From Rutidosis leptorrhynchoides (lineage: Eukaryota > Streptophyta > Magnoliopsida > Asterales > Asteraceae): DNA of 64,000 nt. The translations under genes were made by a program, and so were the position numbers. Below the pieces are notes generated by a model. It did no database searches, was not told the DNA's origin, and worked only from the letters and a program-made list of their open reading frames with translations. The DNA is taken from contig NC_092340.1 of the NCBI RefSeq assembly GCF_046630445.1, forward strand, positions 36,974,001 through 37,038,000, given 5' to 3'. Below are positions 48,487 through 62,028 of this stretch, piece after piece (position 1 is the stretch's first letter; every line of letters begins with the position of its first letter).

Positions 48487-50513
48487 ATCTCCCACTTGAA
48501 GGATGATCTAAACACGACCCATTTTATCAATCCATGGTCTTGACTTCATTGAACCTACCCATCTATACCTCCAAGAAAGCTTCTTTGGCCACGCACATTC
48601 CTACTACTCGAGCTGGCAGCTTTCGATAAAGAGCACTTCAACTACACTCGCCAAAACGTAATCAACTTCACCCGTAAATTGTGTTAAACACCCATAACAA
48701 CTCTAGATTACCCGATTATGGAACTCCATTTGAACACCACCGAATAAACACCCGGGACACGCCACACTTCCACGCCATGGGAAGGAAGACCTTCGACACT
48801 CAAACACCTGAGTAATAATCTAATCTTCGTTGCTAGTTTGGGTCATCTCTCGATTTCTGCGCCACCATTAAAGTGTGTGAGACTTCAAACACAGGATTTA
48901 AAAATAGGAGACAAAACCACCTCAACTCATCACTCTAGACACGCCCAACCCTGTCCTTGACATGTCAATGATCGCCCTCATACAGAATTTCCGTCTATCA
49001 TTGATTTTCCTTCCCATCAATCAGAAAATCTAACAGACGCCCTTGTAGACTATTCATCAAGGCTTCAGTCACTTGAAATCTACACTTTCAACTTTTCGCT
49101 TTCACGCTGGTACACTGATCTTTCCTCATAGCGCTATCAATTTCACGAACTCATCTTCTCAACCTCAAGCACGCTCCCACTGTATGAGTAAGATAATAAA
49201 CCGCGGCTACCCGAGAAGAATCTGTTTCGTATCACCCGATCAGTTGCAAATTACTTTGCCATTTTAGAGTAAAATAAGTACCCGAATATCTAGCCGGAAT
49301 CGACACACTAACAATGTGAAAAAAAATCAGAGAAACATGTCACAAAACCATCTCTACAACTCCCACTAATCGTCCAACTCCCACTTACCCGATACTTCCG
49401 TCAGTTCCCAAACTCACTCCGAGTTCCCGAAACTCTCAAAAATATCGTGAAAGCTCAAGTTCCGGAACTTACAAGATTATCCACTTCATCAATCACCTAA
49501 GAACTCCTAATTGGTCACCTAAAGAAACCGCTCGTTTGTTGAGCATTACCAAAAACCCTGAGTACTGGTCGAACGCGTTCTATACGACACTCTTCGTCAA
49601 CCAATTCTACTTAGTGAGAGAAGCTCTAACACGCTCTTATATTTCACATAACTTGGAATATCCAACCAATCACTTTGATTGACCCGTTTCAAAACCCGCA
49701 AGTGTCAAACTTCCCCAATAACTCCCACTGTCGATAATAACCCGGATGTAATCCATTCGTTACCCAAACATGCCCAAACCTGAGAGAATCGCCCTCGTGA
49801 GCTTCTGTAACAAACCAACATTCTATAATACCCAGCTCGTATCGCCCAAAGTTTCTGAGAAAAAACCATCTCGCACTCGCGTCATCAAACCCGAAAAACT
49901 TCATCCTAAAAAACTTCCTAGATTCGAAAAATAATATCTCAAGATCCAATGGTCAGATCCGCCTCAAATTTTTACCACGTGTAGATCAGTAAGTCTATTA
50001 TCCACACACAAAACATCAAGTAGATCCAATGGTTAACGAACCCGCTACGAACTTTCTACTGCAGCAGCTCCTGGAATTCCATATTTGAAAGTTCAATCAT
50101 TCTTTCGCACGGGATCACGAAGAACGAGAACTCAGATCCAACACCCGGATCTTCCGAAGATCGCGAAGAACGAGAACTCTTCTTGTGTTTTCTGCAAACA
50201 AACTCTATCAAACTGACCCCCTTGATTCTGTAACCTTCACGAATAAATCACCATTATAATACAACCATGAGCCCGATTACATTATAAGCTGCCAGAATCA
50301 GACAAACTCCGGTGTGATCAACGTATTGGGTACATAGACATACCCTATATTCACCGCGATCAACTAAATCTCTGGATCTTGATATATGTTGCAAAACACA
50401 AAACCCTAATCATCGTTTCTTCTCTTGATGATACCCGAATCATCAACCAATCGTATATCTGCTTTCAATCGCCATTGTGTTCGATCTTCAAACCTTTAGC
50501 TCTTGATACCACT
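48487..50513 (-). other. Internal region of element E without coding capacity
   Basis: About 2.0 kb with many short frames but none resembling gag, protease, RT or integrase. Base composition is more GC-balanced than the surroundings, and tctcgc and cccac-type words recur. Such internal sequence is usual in elements that depend on proteins from a related autonomous copy. Confidence 0.6.
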
Positions 50514-50571
50514 TGTTAGGAATTCGATAGTGGACCCTAACAAGAACATGTGATTTAAAGCAATCACATAA

Positions 50572-51524
50572 TGTTGAGTCCTAAAAATAATTAAGGATTT
50601 AATTATGACAAAACTGTAACTTATTTGCACTAAAATGTTATGTACAACCAGCACAAGTTTGTTTATTGACAGCAAATATTGCTGTGTCAAGTGTTCAGTA
50701 TGCTGCCTAGTCTACCAGCACAAGGTAGAGTGTATTTCTTCGAATCAACACATGATGAGTAATCAGCAATTCAAGAATATCAAGTGACTCAGCATAAGAA
50801 GAACCAGTAAACCTGGTAAACAGCATACAACACAAGACAGCCATGCTCCATTACAAGCATGGTGGTTTCCTGAGTGGTCTACATCAATTGTACTATTCAA
50901 CAGAAGTCAAAGACAAAGTTGAACAGGAAAGGATACGCGTCGGCGGCTGACAAGTGACCTTACAAGACCACGTGGGAATGCAGAAGTTTAACGCATGTGC
51001 AGACATGTGCTATACTTTGTCAATGCCTAGGGAACACAACATTCTATTTGTTTAAATAAATAATGGTGCCAAACCGAATTGGGGTGTTCCTACAAATAGC
51101 TACCAAAGAGGAAAGAGGAGAGCACGCTCTCTGATGCAGTTGTCCCCACAAGTACAGATATCCTATGTACCAGTGGATAATAGAACCATTACACGGTCAA
51201 TAGGACTACTATAAATTGTTGTATCCACTATTGTAACAACTAGTGGTGTGAGTTTATTTATTTAGAGTCCAAAACGTGTAATAGCTTTAAGTTTATCCTC
51301 ATAGCTATACTTACGTAAATCTGTATCAACCAACTATCATTCCGCCAAGGATAGTTGTAATTCTTTGTGATTTAATCAATAAAGAATAACAGTTGAAAAA
51401 TTACCTTTGACTCTATTTAAATTACATGCTTGAATACTAAACTGTGTTTAATTGGTTTGTAAGTTAAAAGAAATTGTATTCACCTCCCTCTACAATACTC
51501 CTGTTGTTAATCAAGGGACCAACA
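50572..51524 (+). repeat. 5' LTR of copia element F (953 bp)
   Basis: Begins TGTTGAGTCC and ends GGACCAACA, with matching inverted ends. Directly followed by the initiator-Met-type primer site actggtatcagagc. Confidence 0.88.
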
Positions 51525-51591
51525 ACTGGTATCAGAGCTTCAGTCTTGATAATTTAATATCTTGGATCTGAATTGTCTCATGGCTACATAA

Positions 51592-54272
51592 TCAAACATA
51601 GCTTACCTTGAAAATGACTCATCCAATAGACCACCCAAATTCGATGAAGATGAGTATGAAACTTGGAAGGAAAGGTTCATGCTTCACCTGGAGTCTATTG
51701 ACCCACTTATGCCTGGTATTACCACAGATGGTCCATTTATCCCAACTAAAACTATTGATAGCATTCCAGCCACTGCTGACACTCCTGCCATTCCTGGCAG
51801 AGAGGTTGTTCTCACTCCAGCCAAATGGGATGCTGAGGACAAACGTCGTGTTGGACTTGACCCTAAGATTAGAACTCTGTTAGCTATAACTTTACCTAAC
51901 CACCTGTTCAAACTGATTAAGGGAAAGCTGAATGCTAAGCTTATGTTAGACTATCTAGATGTTACTTATGAAGGCATGGATGAGGTTAGGCAGAACAAGA
52001 TTATTGCTTTGAAAAGAGAGTATGAAATGTTCTTTGCCTATAAGAATGAGACCCTTAAGCAAACCTTCATTAGGTTTAATTCCTTAGTTGCTAACCTGCT
52101 TACTTTAAAAATCACATATACTGATTTTGAACAAGTAAACAAATTCATTGACTCCTGCCTACTAAATGGAAACCTGTCACTGACCCCTTAAGAACTACCC
52201 AGACCTTAAAGAAATTTAACATGTCCTCTCTTTATGGTACTCTTTGGAACCATGAGAAGGCAGAAGCTAAACTTGAACTGAATTTAAAAGAAAACTTTAA
52301 GTCTACCCCCACCACCTCAAAATCCTTAAAAACTGATGATACAACTCTTATTGCTGCTGCTAAAAAGAAAGCTCAAAAAGCTTTACTGGTTCAAAAGTTG
52401 ATGGCAGAAGATGAGTCAGCTGAAGATGAGGTGGATAGTGGTACTGGGTCTGAAGAAAGCAGTGATGATGAAGATGATGTGGAAGGGTTTGCTAAAGGTA
52501 TGGTTTTACTGGCTAGGCAGTTCAAAAGGTTCAATCGTAATAGAACCAGTAAGCCATACAAAGGGAGTAAGAAATCAAGTGCTAGGTATATCAGCAAATC
52601 AGTGAAAGGTCCTAAATCTGAGTGTTACAATTGTGGGAATGTTGGAAATTTTGATGCTGAATGCATGTCCAGGAAACCTTCAACATCACATGCTAACTCC
52701 TTCTCAAAAGCTGATAAGTACAAGAACAAGTACAAAGCTATAAAGGCTTATATGAAGGAAAGTGCAAAGGCTGATAAGAAGGAAAAGAAGCCAAAAAAGG
52801 TTCTAGTTGCTGAGCATCATAATTGGGATGAAACCAGCTCTTCTTCATCTTCTGACAGTGATATTGATGATGATGATGTTGGTTATGCTTCTGGTAAAAA
52901 GCTGTGTTTGATGGCCAAGGAAGTCGAGGAGTCTGATAAGGATGATAATGGTAGTATGTTTTTGGCTGATATGAGGGAAGCTGATCGGAAAAAGGATTCA
53001 CCTCAATGGAAATCTGAAATGCTGTATAAGGATGATAATTTTTGAACTTATATTGATGATGAAAAAGCTGAAATGTTTGACTACCTAAGAGTTGATTTAT
53101 GTAGAGGCAGTAAACGTGAAGAAGTTTTGAAAAATGATAACAAATCTTTAAATGATAAACTTAAAAGCAAAACTGATGAAATTAAGATATTGAAGGATGA
53201 AATTTCAAAACTTGAAAAATAAAATTTTGCTTTAAAGTCTCTTCATGTTGAGGCAGCAGATGTTAAGAACCAGCTTAACGACCTCAAGAAGGTTGTTGCT
53301 TCATGGTGTACATCTGCTCAATGCACAACTAAGGGTGTAAATGAGCAGGTGCCTGCCCAAGTTGAAGCTTTCTTTGCTGGTGACTATGCTGCTGCTGCTC
53401 TCGCATAAGTTACTTACATGGACTCTATTCTTGAAACAGATCCTGAAGCTGTCTTGCCAAATACCTTTGCCAAGATAGTTAAGGGTAAAAAGGTGTTAAC
53501 AAATAAGTTTGTCAGACCTACTGAGACCCCACCACCGTCCATGAAAGAAATTTTGGAGGATGAAGTAAAAGCCAAGGAAACCAGTACTTTAATTGATGAA
53601 CCTACTGATCCCTCAAGCATTTACTATATGACTCTAAAGGAAAGACGCATTAAAAGGGAAATCACTGAAAACAATCAAAGAAAGTTAAAATCAATTGATT
53701 CCCCTTCGTGTTCAAATTTCACCAATGCTGAGCCAACTGATGAAAATTGTACTGGTAAACCAGTAGCTGCTGACAAGCCAGCAAAATGCAATACTGGTAA
53801 GTCAAAGGCAGCAATCAAGATTCACAAGAATCGACCAGCATCAGCTAACGGGTCAGTAACTTCCCACACTGACTCGTCGAACAAAGGCAAAGCAGTATAC
53901 CATGATTATGGTACTGGTTCTAAAAGGAAAGCTGCCCTTAAGGGAAAAGCTAAAGTGAACCAAATTGTGGAATCAAGTGTTGGGTCATCTATCATTGAGA
54001 TAATGACTGTCAAACTTGACCAGCTCATAGCTGCCATATCTGAAAGTAGACCCGATCTTACTGCACCCATTTACTCAGTGTATGACCAGTCACCGATACC
54101 AAATGTGAGAAAATGCTACAAGTGTGGCAGCAAGTTTCACTTAGCCAACCGGTGTACTCTAACCCTAACCCCATCTGCTGTTGCCTCTTCAAGCAAACCA
54201 GCAGACAGGAAGAGATCATCAAAGATGACCCTTCCAGAACCCATCCTTGGATGGGTTCCCAAAAAGAACTAA
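51592..54272 (+). pseudogene. gag region of copia element F (fossil retroelement)
   Basis: The N-terminal gag part (about 51610-52190) has DEDEYETWKERFMLHLES and a capsid-like helical domain. It is followed by an acidic stretch, a zinc-knuckle region near 52620-52670, lysine-rich sequence and a coiled-coil-like segment near 53100-53220. A second, well-formed knuckle (CYKCGSKFHLANRC) lies near 54115-54156. Gag would form the particle. The region is no longer one frame; this copy is a fossil. Confidence 0.75.
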
Positions 54273-54299
54273 TCTCTTAGCTACTGTGCAGGGCATTTA

Positions 54300-55511
54300 A
54301 AACAAGAAAATCTGGTATCTCGATAGTGGTTGTTCGAGACATATGACCGGATGTAAGTCCCTGCTGATGGACTATCAAGAAAAGGATGGTCCAGTTGTAT
54401 CATATGAAGATAATTCATTGGGTTAAACAAAGGGTTTTGGTACTTTAACAAATGGGAATGTTACATTTTCAAATGTAGCATATGTCATTGGGCTTAAACA
54501 TAATCTACTTAGCATAAGCCAACTGACAAGCAAAAGTAAGATAGTGCAGTTCAGAAGAAAGATTAGCACTATTTTTTATAAGACATGGAAGCCACTGCTG
54601 ATAGCAAAAAGACATGAGAACATGTATCAAATTGACATGAACACAGCCGTCACAACAACTGATACTTGTTTTTATTCAAAGGCAGCAGACAACCTCAAGT
54701 GGTTATGGCACAAGAGACTCTCACATCTCAACTTCAAAGATATTCATAAGTTATCTAGTAAAAATTTGGTGTCTGGACTACCCACAATGTCTTATGTGAA
54801 GGACAGATTATGTCCTGGATGTGAAAAAGGGAAGCATCATCATGCCTCATTCAAATCAAAGCAGATTTCATCTGTTGAGAAACCATTTCACCTTCTTCAT
54901 ATGGATCTTTTTGGTCCTGTTAATTTAGCCAGCTGTAGTGGGAAGAAGTATACACTGGTGATTGTTGATGAATATTCCAGATACACTTGGGTGTTCTTTT
55001 TGAAGCAAAAGAGTGAAGCTACTGATGAAATTATCAATTTTATCAAAAGAATGGAACTACTGAATGGGCAACTGGTGAAGCAGCTTAGAAGTGATCATGG
55101 TACATAATTCAAAAATGCAACATTGAAAGAATTTTGTGCTGACAAAGGTATTTCACAGAACTTTTCTGCTGTGAGAACAGCTCAACAGAATGGTATTGCA
55201 GAAAGAAGAAACAGAACTCTCATTGAAGCAGCAAGATCTATGTTGGCTGAGTCTGGGCTGAAAAATTCATATTAGGCAGAAGCTGTGAACACTGCATGTT
55301 TTACCCAGAATAGATCTTTAATTGTGAAGAGACATCAGAAAACTGCTTATGAAGTTCTCAAAGGTAGAAGACCCTCAATTTCATTTCTTCATGTATTTGA
55401 CACTCCCTGTTTCATTCTAAACTATAGGGATCAGCTAGGCAAGTTTGATGCTAAGGCTGATGAAGGTATATTATTGGGATATTCCAATATGTTAAAGGCA
55501 TATAGGGTTTT
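54300..55511 (+). pseudogene. Protease and integrase region of copia element F (fossil retroelement)
   Basis: Contains the copia protease start (WYLDSGCSRHMTG), the GAG-pre-integrase zinc domain (WHKRLSHLNFKDIHKL, LCPGCEKGKHHHASF) and the integrase core (HMDLFGPV, VDEYSRYTWVFFL, QNGIAERRNRTLIEA). It ends at the insertion point of gypsy element C. Broken. Confidence 0.85.
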
Positions 55512-58500
55512 TGAAATGTCCCGTTCTTATTGATTAAAAACGTTCCATATTAATTGATTTCGTTGCGAGGTTTTGACCTCTATATGAGACATTTTTCAAA
55601 GACTGCATTCATTTTTAAAACAAACCATAACCTTTATTTCATAAATAAAGGTTTAAAAAGCTTTACGTAGATTATCAAATAATGATAATCTAAAATATCC
55701 TGTTTACACACGACCATTACATAATGGTTTACAATACAAATATGTTACATCGAAATCAGTTTCTTGAATGCAGTTTTTACACAATATCATACAAACATGG
55801 ACTCCAAATCTTGTCCTTATTTTAGTATGCAACAGCGGAAGCTCTTAGTATTCACCTGAGAATAAACATGCTTTAAACGTCAACAAAAATGTTGGTGAGT
55901 TATAGGTTTAACCTATATATATCAAATCGTAACAATAGACCACAAGATTTCATATTTCAATACACATCCCATACATAGAGATAAAAATCATTCATATGGT
56001 GAACACCTGGTAACCGACATTAACAAGATGCATATATAAGAATATCCCCATCATTCCGGGACACCCTTCGGATATGATATAAATTTCGAAGTACTAAAGC
56101 ATCAGTACTTTGGATGGGGCTTGTTGGGCCCAATAGATCTATCTTTAGGATTCGCGTCAATTAGGGTGTCTGTTCCCTAATTCTTAGATTACCAGACTTA
56201 ATAAAAAAGGGCATATTTGATTTCGATAATTCAACCATAGAATGTAGTTTCACGTACTTGTGTCTATTTTGTAAATCATTTATAAAACCTGCAGTTATTC
56301 TCATCCTAAAAATATTAGATTTTAAAAGTGGGACTATAACTCACTTTCACAGATTTTTACTTCGTCGGGAAGTAAGACTTGGCCACTGTTGATTCACGAA
56401 CCTATAACAATATATACATATATATCAAAGTATGTTCAAAATATATTTACAACACTTTTAATATATTTTGATGTTTTAAGTTTATTAAGTCAGCTGTCCT
56501 CGTTAGTAACCTACAACTAGTTGTCCACAGTTAGATGTACAGAAATAAATCGATAAATATTATCTTGAATCAATCCACGACCCAGTGTATACGTATCTCA
56601 GTATTGATCACAACTCAAACTATATATATTTTGGAATCAACCTCAACCCTGTATAGCTAACTCCAACATTCACATATAGAGTGTCTATGGTTGTTCCGAA
56701 ATATATATAGATGTGTCGACATGATAGGTCGAAACATTGTATACGTGTCTATGGTATCTCAAGATTACATAATATACAATACAAGTTGATTAAGTTATGG
56801 TTGGAATAGATTTGTTACCAATTTTCACGTAGCTAAAATGAGAAAAATTATCCAATCTTGTTTTACCCATAACTTCTTCATTTTAAATCCGTTTTGAGTG
56901 AATCAAATTGCTATGGTTTCATATTGAACTCTATTTTATGAATCTAAACAGAAAAAGTATAGGTTTATTGTTGGAAAAATAAGTTACAAGTCGTTTTTGT
57001 AAAGGTAGTCATTTCAGTCGAAAGAACGACGTCTAGATGACCATTTTAGAAAACATACTTCCACTTTGAGTTTAACCATAATTTTTGGATATAGTTTCAT
57101 GTTCATAATAAAAATCATTTTCTCAGAATAACAACTTTTAAATCAAAGTTTATCATAGTTTTTAATTAACTAACCCAAAACAGCCCGCGGTGTTACTACG
57201 ACGGCGTAAATCCGGTTTTACGGTGTTTTTCGTGTTTCCAGGTTTTAAATCATTAAGTTAGCATATCATATAGATATAGAACATGTGTTTAGTTGATTTT
57301 AAAAGTCAAGTTAGAAGGATTAACTTTTGTTTGCGAACAAGTTTAGAATTAACTAAACTATGTTTTAGTGATTACAAGTTTAAACCTTCGAATAAGATAG
57401 CTTTATATGTATGAATTGAATGATGTTATGAACATCATTACTACCATAAGTTCCTTGGATAAACCTACTGGAAAATAGAAAAATGGATCTAGCTTCAACG
57501 GATCCTTGGATGGCTCGAAGTTCTTGAAGCAGAATCATGACACGAAAACCAGTTCAAGTAAGATCATCACTTGAAATAAGATTGTTATAGTTATAGAAAT
57601 TGAACCAAAGTTTGAATATGATTATTACCTTGTATTAGAATGATAACCTACTATAAGAAACAAAGATTTCTTGAGGTTGGATGATCACCTTACAAGATTG
57701 GAAGTGAGCTAGCAAACTTGAAAGTATTCTTGATTTTATGTAACTAGAACTTGTAGAATTTATGAAGAACACTTAGAACTTGAAGATAGAACTTGAGAGA
57801 GATAAATTAGATAAATAAAATTGAAGAATGAAAGTGTTTGTAGGTGTTTTTGGTCGTTGGTGTATGGATTAGATATAAAGGATATGTAATTTTGTTTTCA
57901 TGTAAATAAGTCATGAATGATTACTCATATTTTTGTAATTTTATGAGATATTTCATGCTAGTTGCCAAATGATGGTTCCCACATGTGTTAGGTGACTCAC
58001 ATGGGCTGCTAAGAGCTGATCATTGGAGTGTATATACCAATAGTACATACATCTAAAAGCTGTGTATTGTACGAGTACGAATACGGGTGCATACATGTAG
58101 AATTGTTGATGAAACTGAACGAGGATGTAATTGTAAGCATTTTTGTTAAGTAGAAGTATTTTGATAAGTGTATTGAAGTCTTTCAAAAGTGTATAAATAC
58201 ATATTAAAACACTACATGTATATACATTTTAACTGAGTCGTTAAGTCATCGTTAGTCGTTACATGTAAGTGTTGTTTTGAAACCTTTAGGTTAACGATCT
58301 TGTTAAATGTTGTTAACCCAATGTTTATAATATCAAATGAGATTTTAAATTATTATATTATCATGATATTATCATGTATGAATATCTCTTAATATGATAT
58401 ATATACATTAAATGTCTTTACAACGATAATCGTTACATATATGTCTCGTTTAAAAATCATTAAGTTAGTAGTCTTGTTTTTACATATGTAGTTCATTGTT

Positions 58501-58764
58501 AATATACTTAATGATATGTTTACTTATCATAGTATCATGTTAACTATATATATATATATCCATATATATGTCATCATATAGTTTTTACAAGTTTTAACGT
58601 TCGTGAATCACCGGTCAACTTGGGTGGTCAATTGTCTATATGAAACATATTTCAATTAATCAAGTCTTAACAAGTTTGATTGCTTAACATGTTGGAAACA
58701 TTTAATCATGTAAATATCAATATCAATTAATATATATAAACATGGAAAAGTTCGGGTCACTACA
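55512..58764 (-). repeat. 3' LTR of gypsy element C (3253 bp)
   Basis: Begins tgaaatgtcccg and ends gggtcactaca, as in element B. The left flank is gtttt (55507-55511); the partner duplication is outside the window. With 62029-64000 it forms an inverted repeat. Confidence 0.95.
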
Positions 58765-58799
58765 GTACCTACCCGTTAAATAAATTCCGTCCTGAAATT

Positions 58800-61700
58800 T
58801 TAAGCTGTTGAAGGTGTTGACGAATCTTCTGGAAATAGATGCGGGTATTTCTTCTTCATCTGATCTTCACGCTCCCAGGTAAACTCGGGTCCTCTACGAG
58901 CATTCCATCGAACCTTAACAATTGGTATCTTGTTTTGCTTAAGTCTTTTAACCTCACGATCCATTATTTCGATGGGTTCTTCGATGAATTGGAGTTTTTT
59001 GTTGATTTGGATTTCATCTAACGGAATAGTGAGATCTTCTTTAGCAAAACATTTCTTCAAATTCGAGACGTGGAAAGTGTTATGTACAGCCGCGAGTTGT
59101 TGAGGTAACTCAAGTCGGTAAGCTACTGGTCCGACACGATCAATAATCTTGAATGGTCCAATATACCTTGGATTTAATTTCCCTCGTTTACCAAATCGAA
59201 CAACGCCTTTCCAAGGTGCAACTTTAAGCATGACCATCTCTCCAATTTCAAATTCTATATCTTTTCTTTTAATGTCAGCGTAGCTCTTTTGTCGACTTTG
59301 GGCGGTTTTCAACCGTTGTTGAATTTGGATGATCTTCTCGGTAGTTTCTTGTATAATCTCTGAACCCGTAATCTGTCTATCCCCCACTTCACTCCAACAA
59401 ATCGGAGACCTGCACTTTCTACCATAAAGTGCTTCAAACGGCGCCATCTCAATGCTTGAATGGTAGCTGTTATTGTAGGAAAATTCTGCTAACGGTAGAT
59501 GTCGATCCCAACTGTTTCCGAAATCAATAACACATGCTCGTAGCTTGTCTTCAAGCGTTTGTATCGTCCTTTCGCTCTGCCCATCAGTTTGTGGATGATA
59601 GGCAGTACTCATGTCTAGACGAGTTCCTAATGCTTGCTGTAATGTCTGCCAGAATCTTGAAATAAATCTGCCATCCCTATCAGAGATAATAGAGATTGGT
59701 ATTCCATGTCTGGAGACGACTTCCTTCAAATACAGTCGTGCTAACTTCTCCATCTTGTCAGCTTCTCTTATTGGCAGGAAGTGTGCTGATTTTTTGAGAC
59801 GATCAACTATTACCCAAATAGTATCAAAACCACTTGCAGTCCTTGGCAATTTAGTGATGAAATCCATGGTAATGTTTTCCCATTTCCATTCCGGGATTTC
59901 GGGTTGTTGAAGTAGACCTGATGGTTTGTGATGCTCAGCTTTGACCTTAGAACACGTCAAACATTCTCCTACGTATTTAGCAACATCAGCTTTCATACCC
60001 GGCCACCAAAAATGTTTCTTGAGATCCTTGTACATCTTCCCCGTTCCAGGATGTATTGAGTATCTGGTTTTATGAGCTTCTCTAAGTACCATTTCTCTCA
60101 TATCTCCAAATTTTGGTACCCAAATCCTTTCAGCCCTATACCGGATTCCGTCTTCTCGAATATTAAGATGCTTCTCCGATCCTTTGGGTATTTCATCCTT
60201 TAAATTTCTCTCTTTTAAAACTCCTTGTTGCGCCTCCTTTATTTGAGTAGTAAGGTTATTATGAATCATTATATTCATAGATTTTACTCGAATGGGTTCT
60301 CTGTCCTTCCTGCTCAAGGCATCGGCTACCACATTTACCTTCCCCGGGTGGTAACGAATCTCAAAGTCTTTATCATTCAACAATTCAATCCACCTACGCT
60401 GCCTCATATTCAGTTGTTTCTGATTAAATATGTGTTGAAGACTTTTGTGGTAGGTATATATAATACTTTTGACCCCATATAAGTAGTGCCTCCAAGTCTT
60501 TAATGCAAAAACAACCGCGCCTAATTCCAAATCATGCGTCGTATAATTTTGCTCGTGAATCTTCAATTGTCTAGACGCATAAGCAATCACCTTCGTTCGT
60601 TGCATTAATACACAACTGAGACCTTGCTTTGATGCGTCACAATAAATCACAAAATCATCATTCCCTTCAGGCAATGACAATATAGGTGCCGTAGTTAGCT
60701 TTTTCTTCAATAACTGAAACGCTTTCTCTTGTTCATCTTTCCATTCAAATTTCTTCCCTTTATGCGTTAATGCAGTCAAGGGTTTTGCTATTCTGGAAAA
60801 GTCTTGGATGAACCTTCTGTAGTAACCAGCTAGTCCTAAAAACTGGCATATGTGTTTCGGAGTTTTCGGGGTTTCCCACTTTTCAACAGTTTCTATCTTT
60901 GCCGGATCCACCTTAATACCTTTTTTGTTCACTATGTGACCGAGGAATTGAACTTCTTCCAACCAAAATGTACACTTTGAAAATTTAGCGTACAATTCTT
61001 CCTTCCTCAATACTTCTAACGCCTTTCTCAAATTTTCACCGTGTTCTTGGTCATTCTTTGAGTAAATAAGTATGTCATCAATGAAAACAATGACAAACTT
61101 GTCAAGGTATGGTCCACACACTCGGTTCATAAGGTCCATGAACACATCTGGTGCATTAGTTAAACCAAACGGCATGACCATAAACTCGTAATGACTGTAA
61201 CATGTTCTGAAAGCAGTCTTTGGAATGTCATATTCTTTCACCCGCATTTGATGATACCCGGAACGTAAGTCAATCTTTGAATAAACAGACGAGCCTTGTA
61301 GTTGATCAAATAAGTCATCGATTCTCGGTAGTGGGTAGCGGTTCTTGATGGTAAGTTTGTTCAACTCTCGGTAGTCGATACACAACCTGAATGTACCATC
61401 TTTCTTCTTGACAAACAAAACAGGAGCTCCCCACGGTGATGTGCTTGGTCGAATGAAACCACGCTCTAAAAGTTCTTGTAATTGGCTTTGCAGTTCTTTC
61501 ATCTCGCTGGGTGCGAGTCTGTAAGGAGCACGAGCTATTGGTGCAGCTCCTGGTACAAGATCTATTTGAAATTCAACGGATCGATGTGGGGGTAATCCCG
61601 GTAATTCTTTCGGAAATACATCGGGAAATTCTTTTGCGACGGGAACATCATTGATGCTCTTTTCTTCAGTTTGTACTTTCTCGACGTGTGCTAGAACAGC

Positions 61701-62028
61701 ATAGCAACCTTTTCTTATTAGTTTTTGTGCCTTCAAATTACTAATAAGATGTAGCTTCGTGTTGCCCTTTTCTCCGTACACCATTAAGGGTTTTCCTTTT
61801 TCTCGTATAATGCGAATTGCATTTTTGTAACAAACGATCTCTGCTTTCACTTCTTTCAACCAGTCCATACCGATTATCACATCAAAACTCCCTAAATCTA
61901 CTGCTATCAAGTCAATCTTAAATGTTTCGCTAACCAGTTTAATTTCTCGATTCCGACATATATTATCTGCTGAAATTAATTTACCATTTGCTAATTCGAG
62001 TAAAAATTTACTATCCAAAGGCGTCAAT
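58800..62028 (-). CDS. pol region of gypsy element C (fossil retroelement, incomplete in window)
   Basis: Long frame with the end of the protease domain, reverse transcriptase ([13 protein letters not shown]), RNase H, integrase ([32 protein letters not shown]) and chromodomain-like tail, very similar to element B. The upstream codons beyond 62028 belong to the LTR of element D, not to this gene. gag is outside the window. Confidence 0.93.

Larger units (their letters stand above)
47989..50571 (-). mobile_element. Non-coding LTR element E (probably copia-related), interrupted by element F
   Basis: 3' LTR 47989-48486, about 2 kb internal region, primer site near 50503-50513 (agtggtatcaaga on the minus strand), and the first 58 bp of the other LTR at 50514-50571, where copia element F entered. 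On the minus strand ccttcaagtgggagat abuts the 3' LTR, an ending typical of copia elements. The internal region has no gag or pol resemblance, so this is a non-autonomous element. Five differences in the 58 comparable LTR bases suggest it is clearly older than the gypsy copies. The remainder would lie beyond the window. Confidence 0.8.
50572..55511 (+). mobile_element. Ty1-copia element F, 5' part, interrupted by gypsy element C
   Basis: Plus-strand element entering the LTR of element E. 5' LTR 50572-51524 (953 bp, ends TGTTG/CAACA), primer site 51527-51538 (TGGTATCAGAGC), gag from about 51592, protease about 54310-54430, GAG-pre-integrase zinc domain and integrase to 55511. RT, RNase H and 3' LTR should lie beyond element C, outside the window. 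Protease and integrase before RT is the copia order. The long two-part gag suggests a Sirevirus-like lineage (tentative). The copy is broken, with at least five breaks. Confidence 0.88.
55512..62028 (-). mobile_element. Ty3-gypsy element C (B family), 3' part, cut by element D
   Basis: Minus-strand relative of element B inserted into copia element F. 3' LTR 55512-58764, purine tract 58765-58799, pol 58800 to 62028. The sequence is then entered within the protease region by the opposite-strand LTR of element D. The 5' remainder (gag, any F-box or acidic ORF, 5' LTR) would lie beyond the window. The LTR is close to those of B but visibly more diverged from them than B's two LTRs are from each other. 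The visible part looks nearly whole. Confidence 0.93.

Noticed and set aside
49073-49949. Two 64-86 codon frames inside element E as possible genes
   Set aside because: No domain, opposite strands, and unremarkable for non-coding sequence of this composition.
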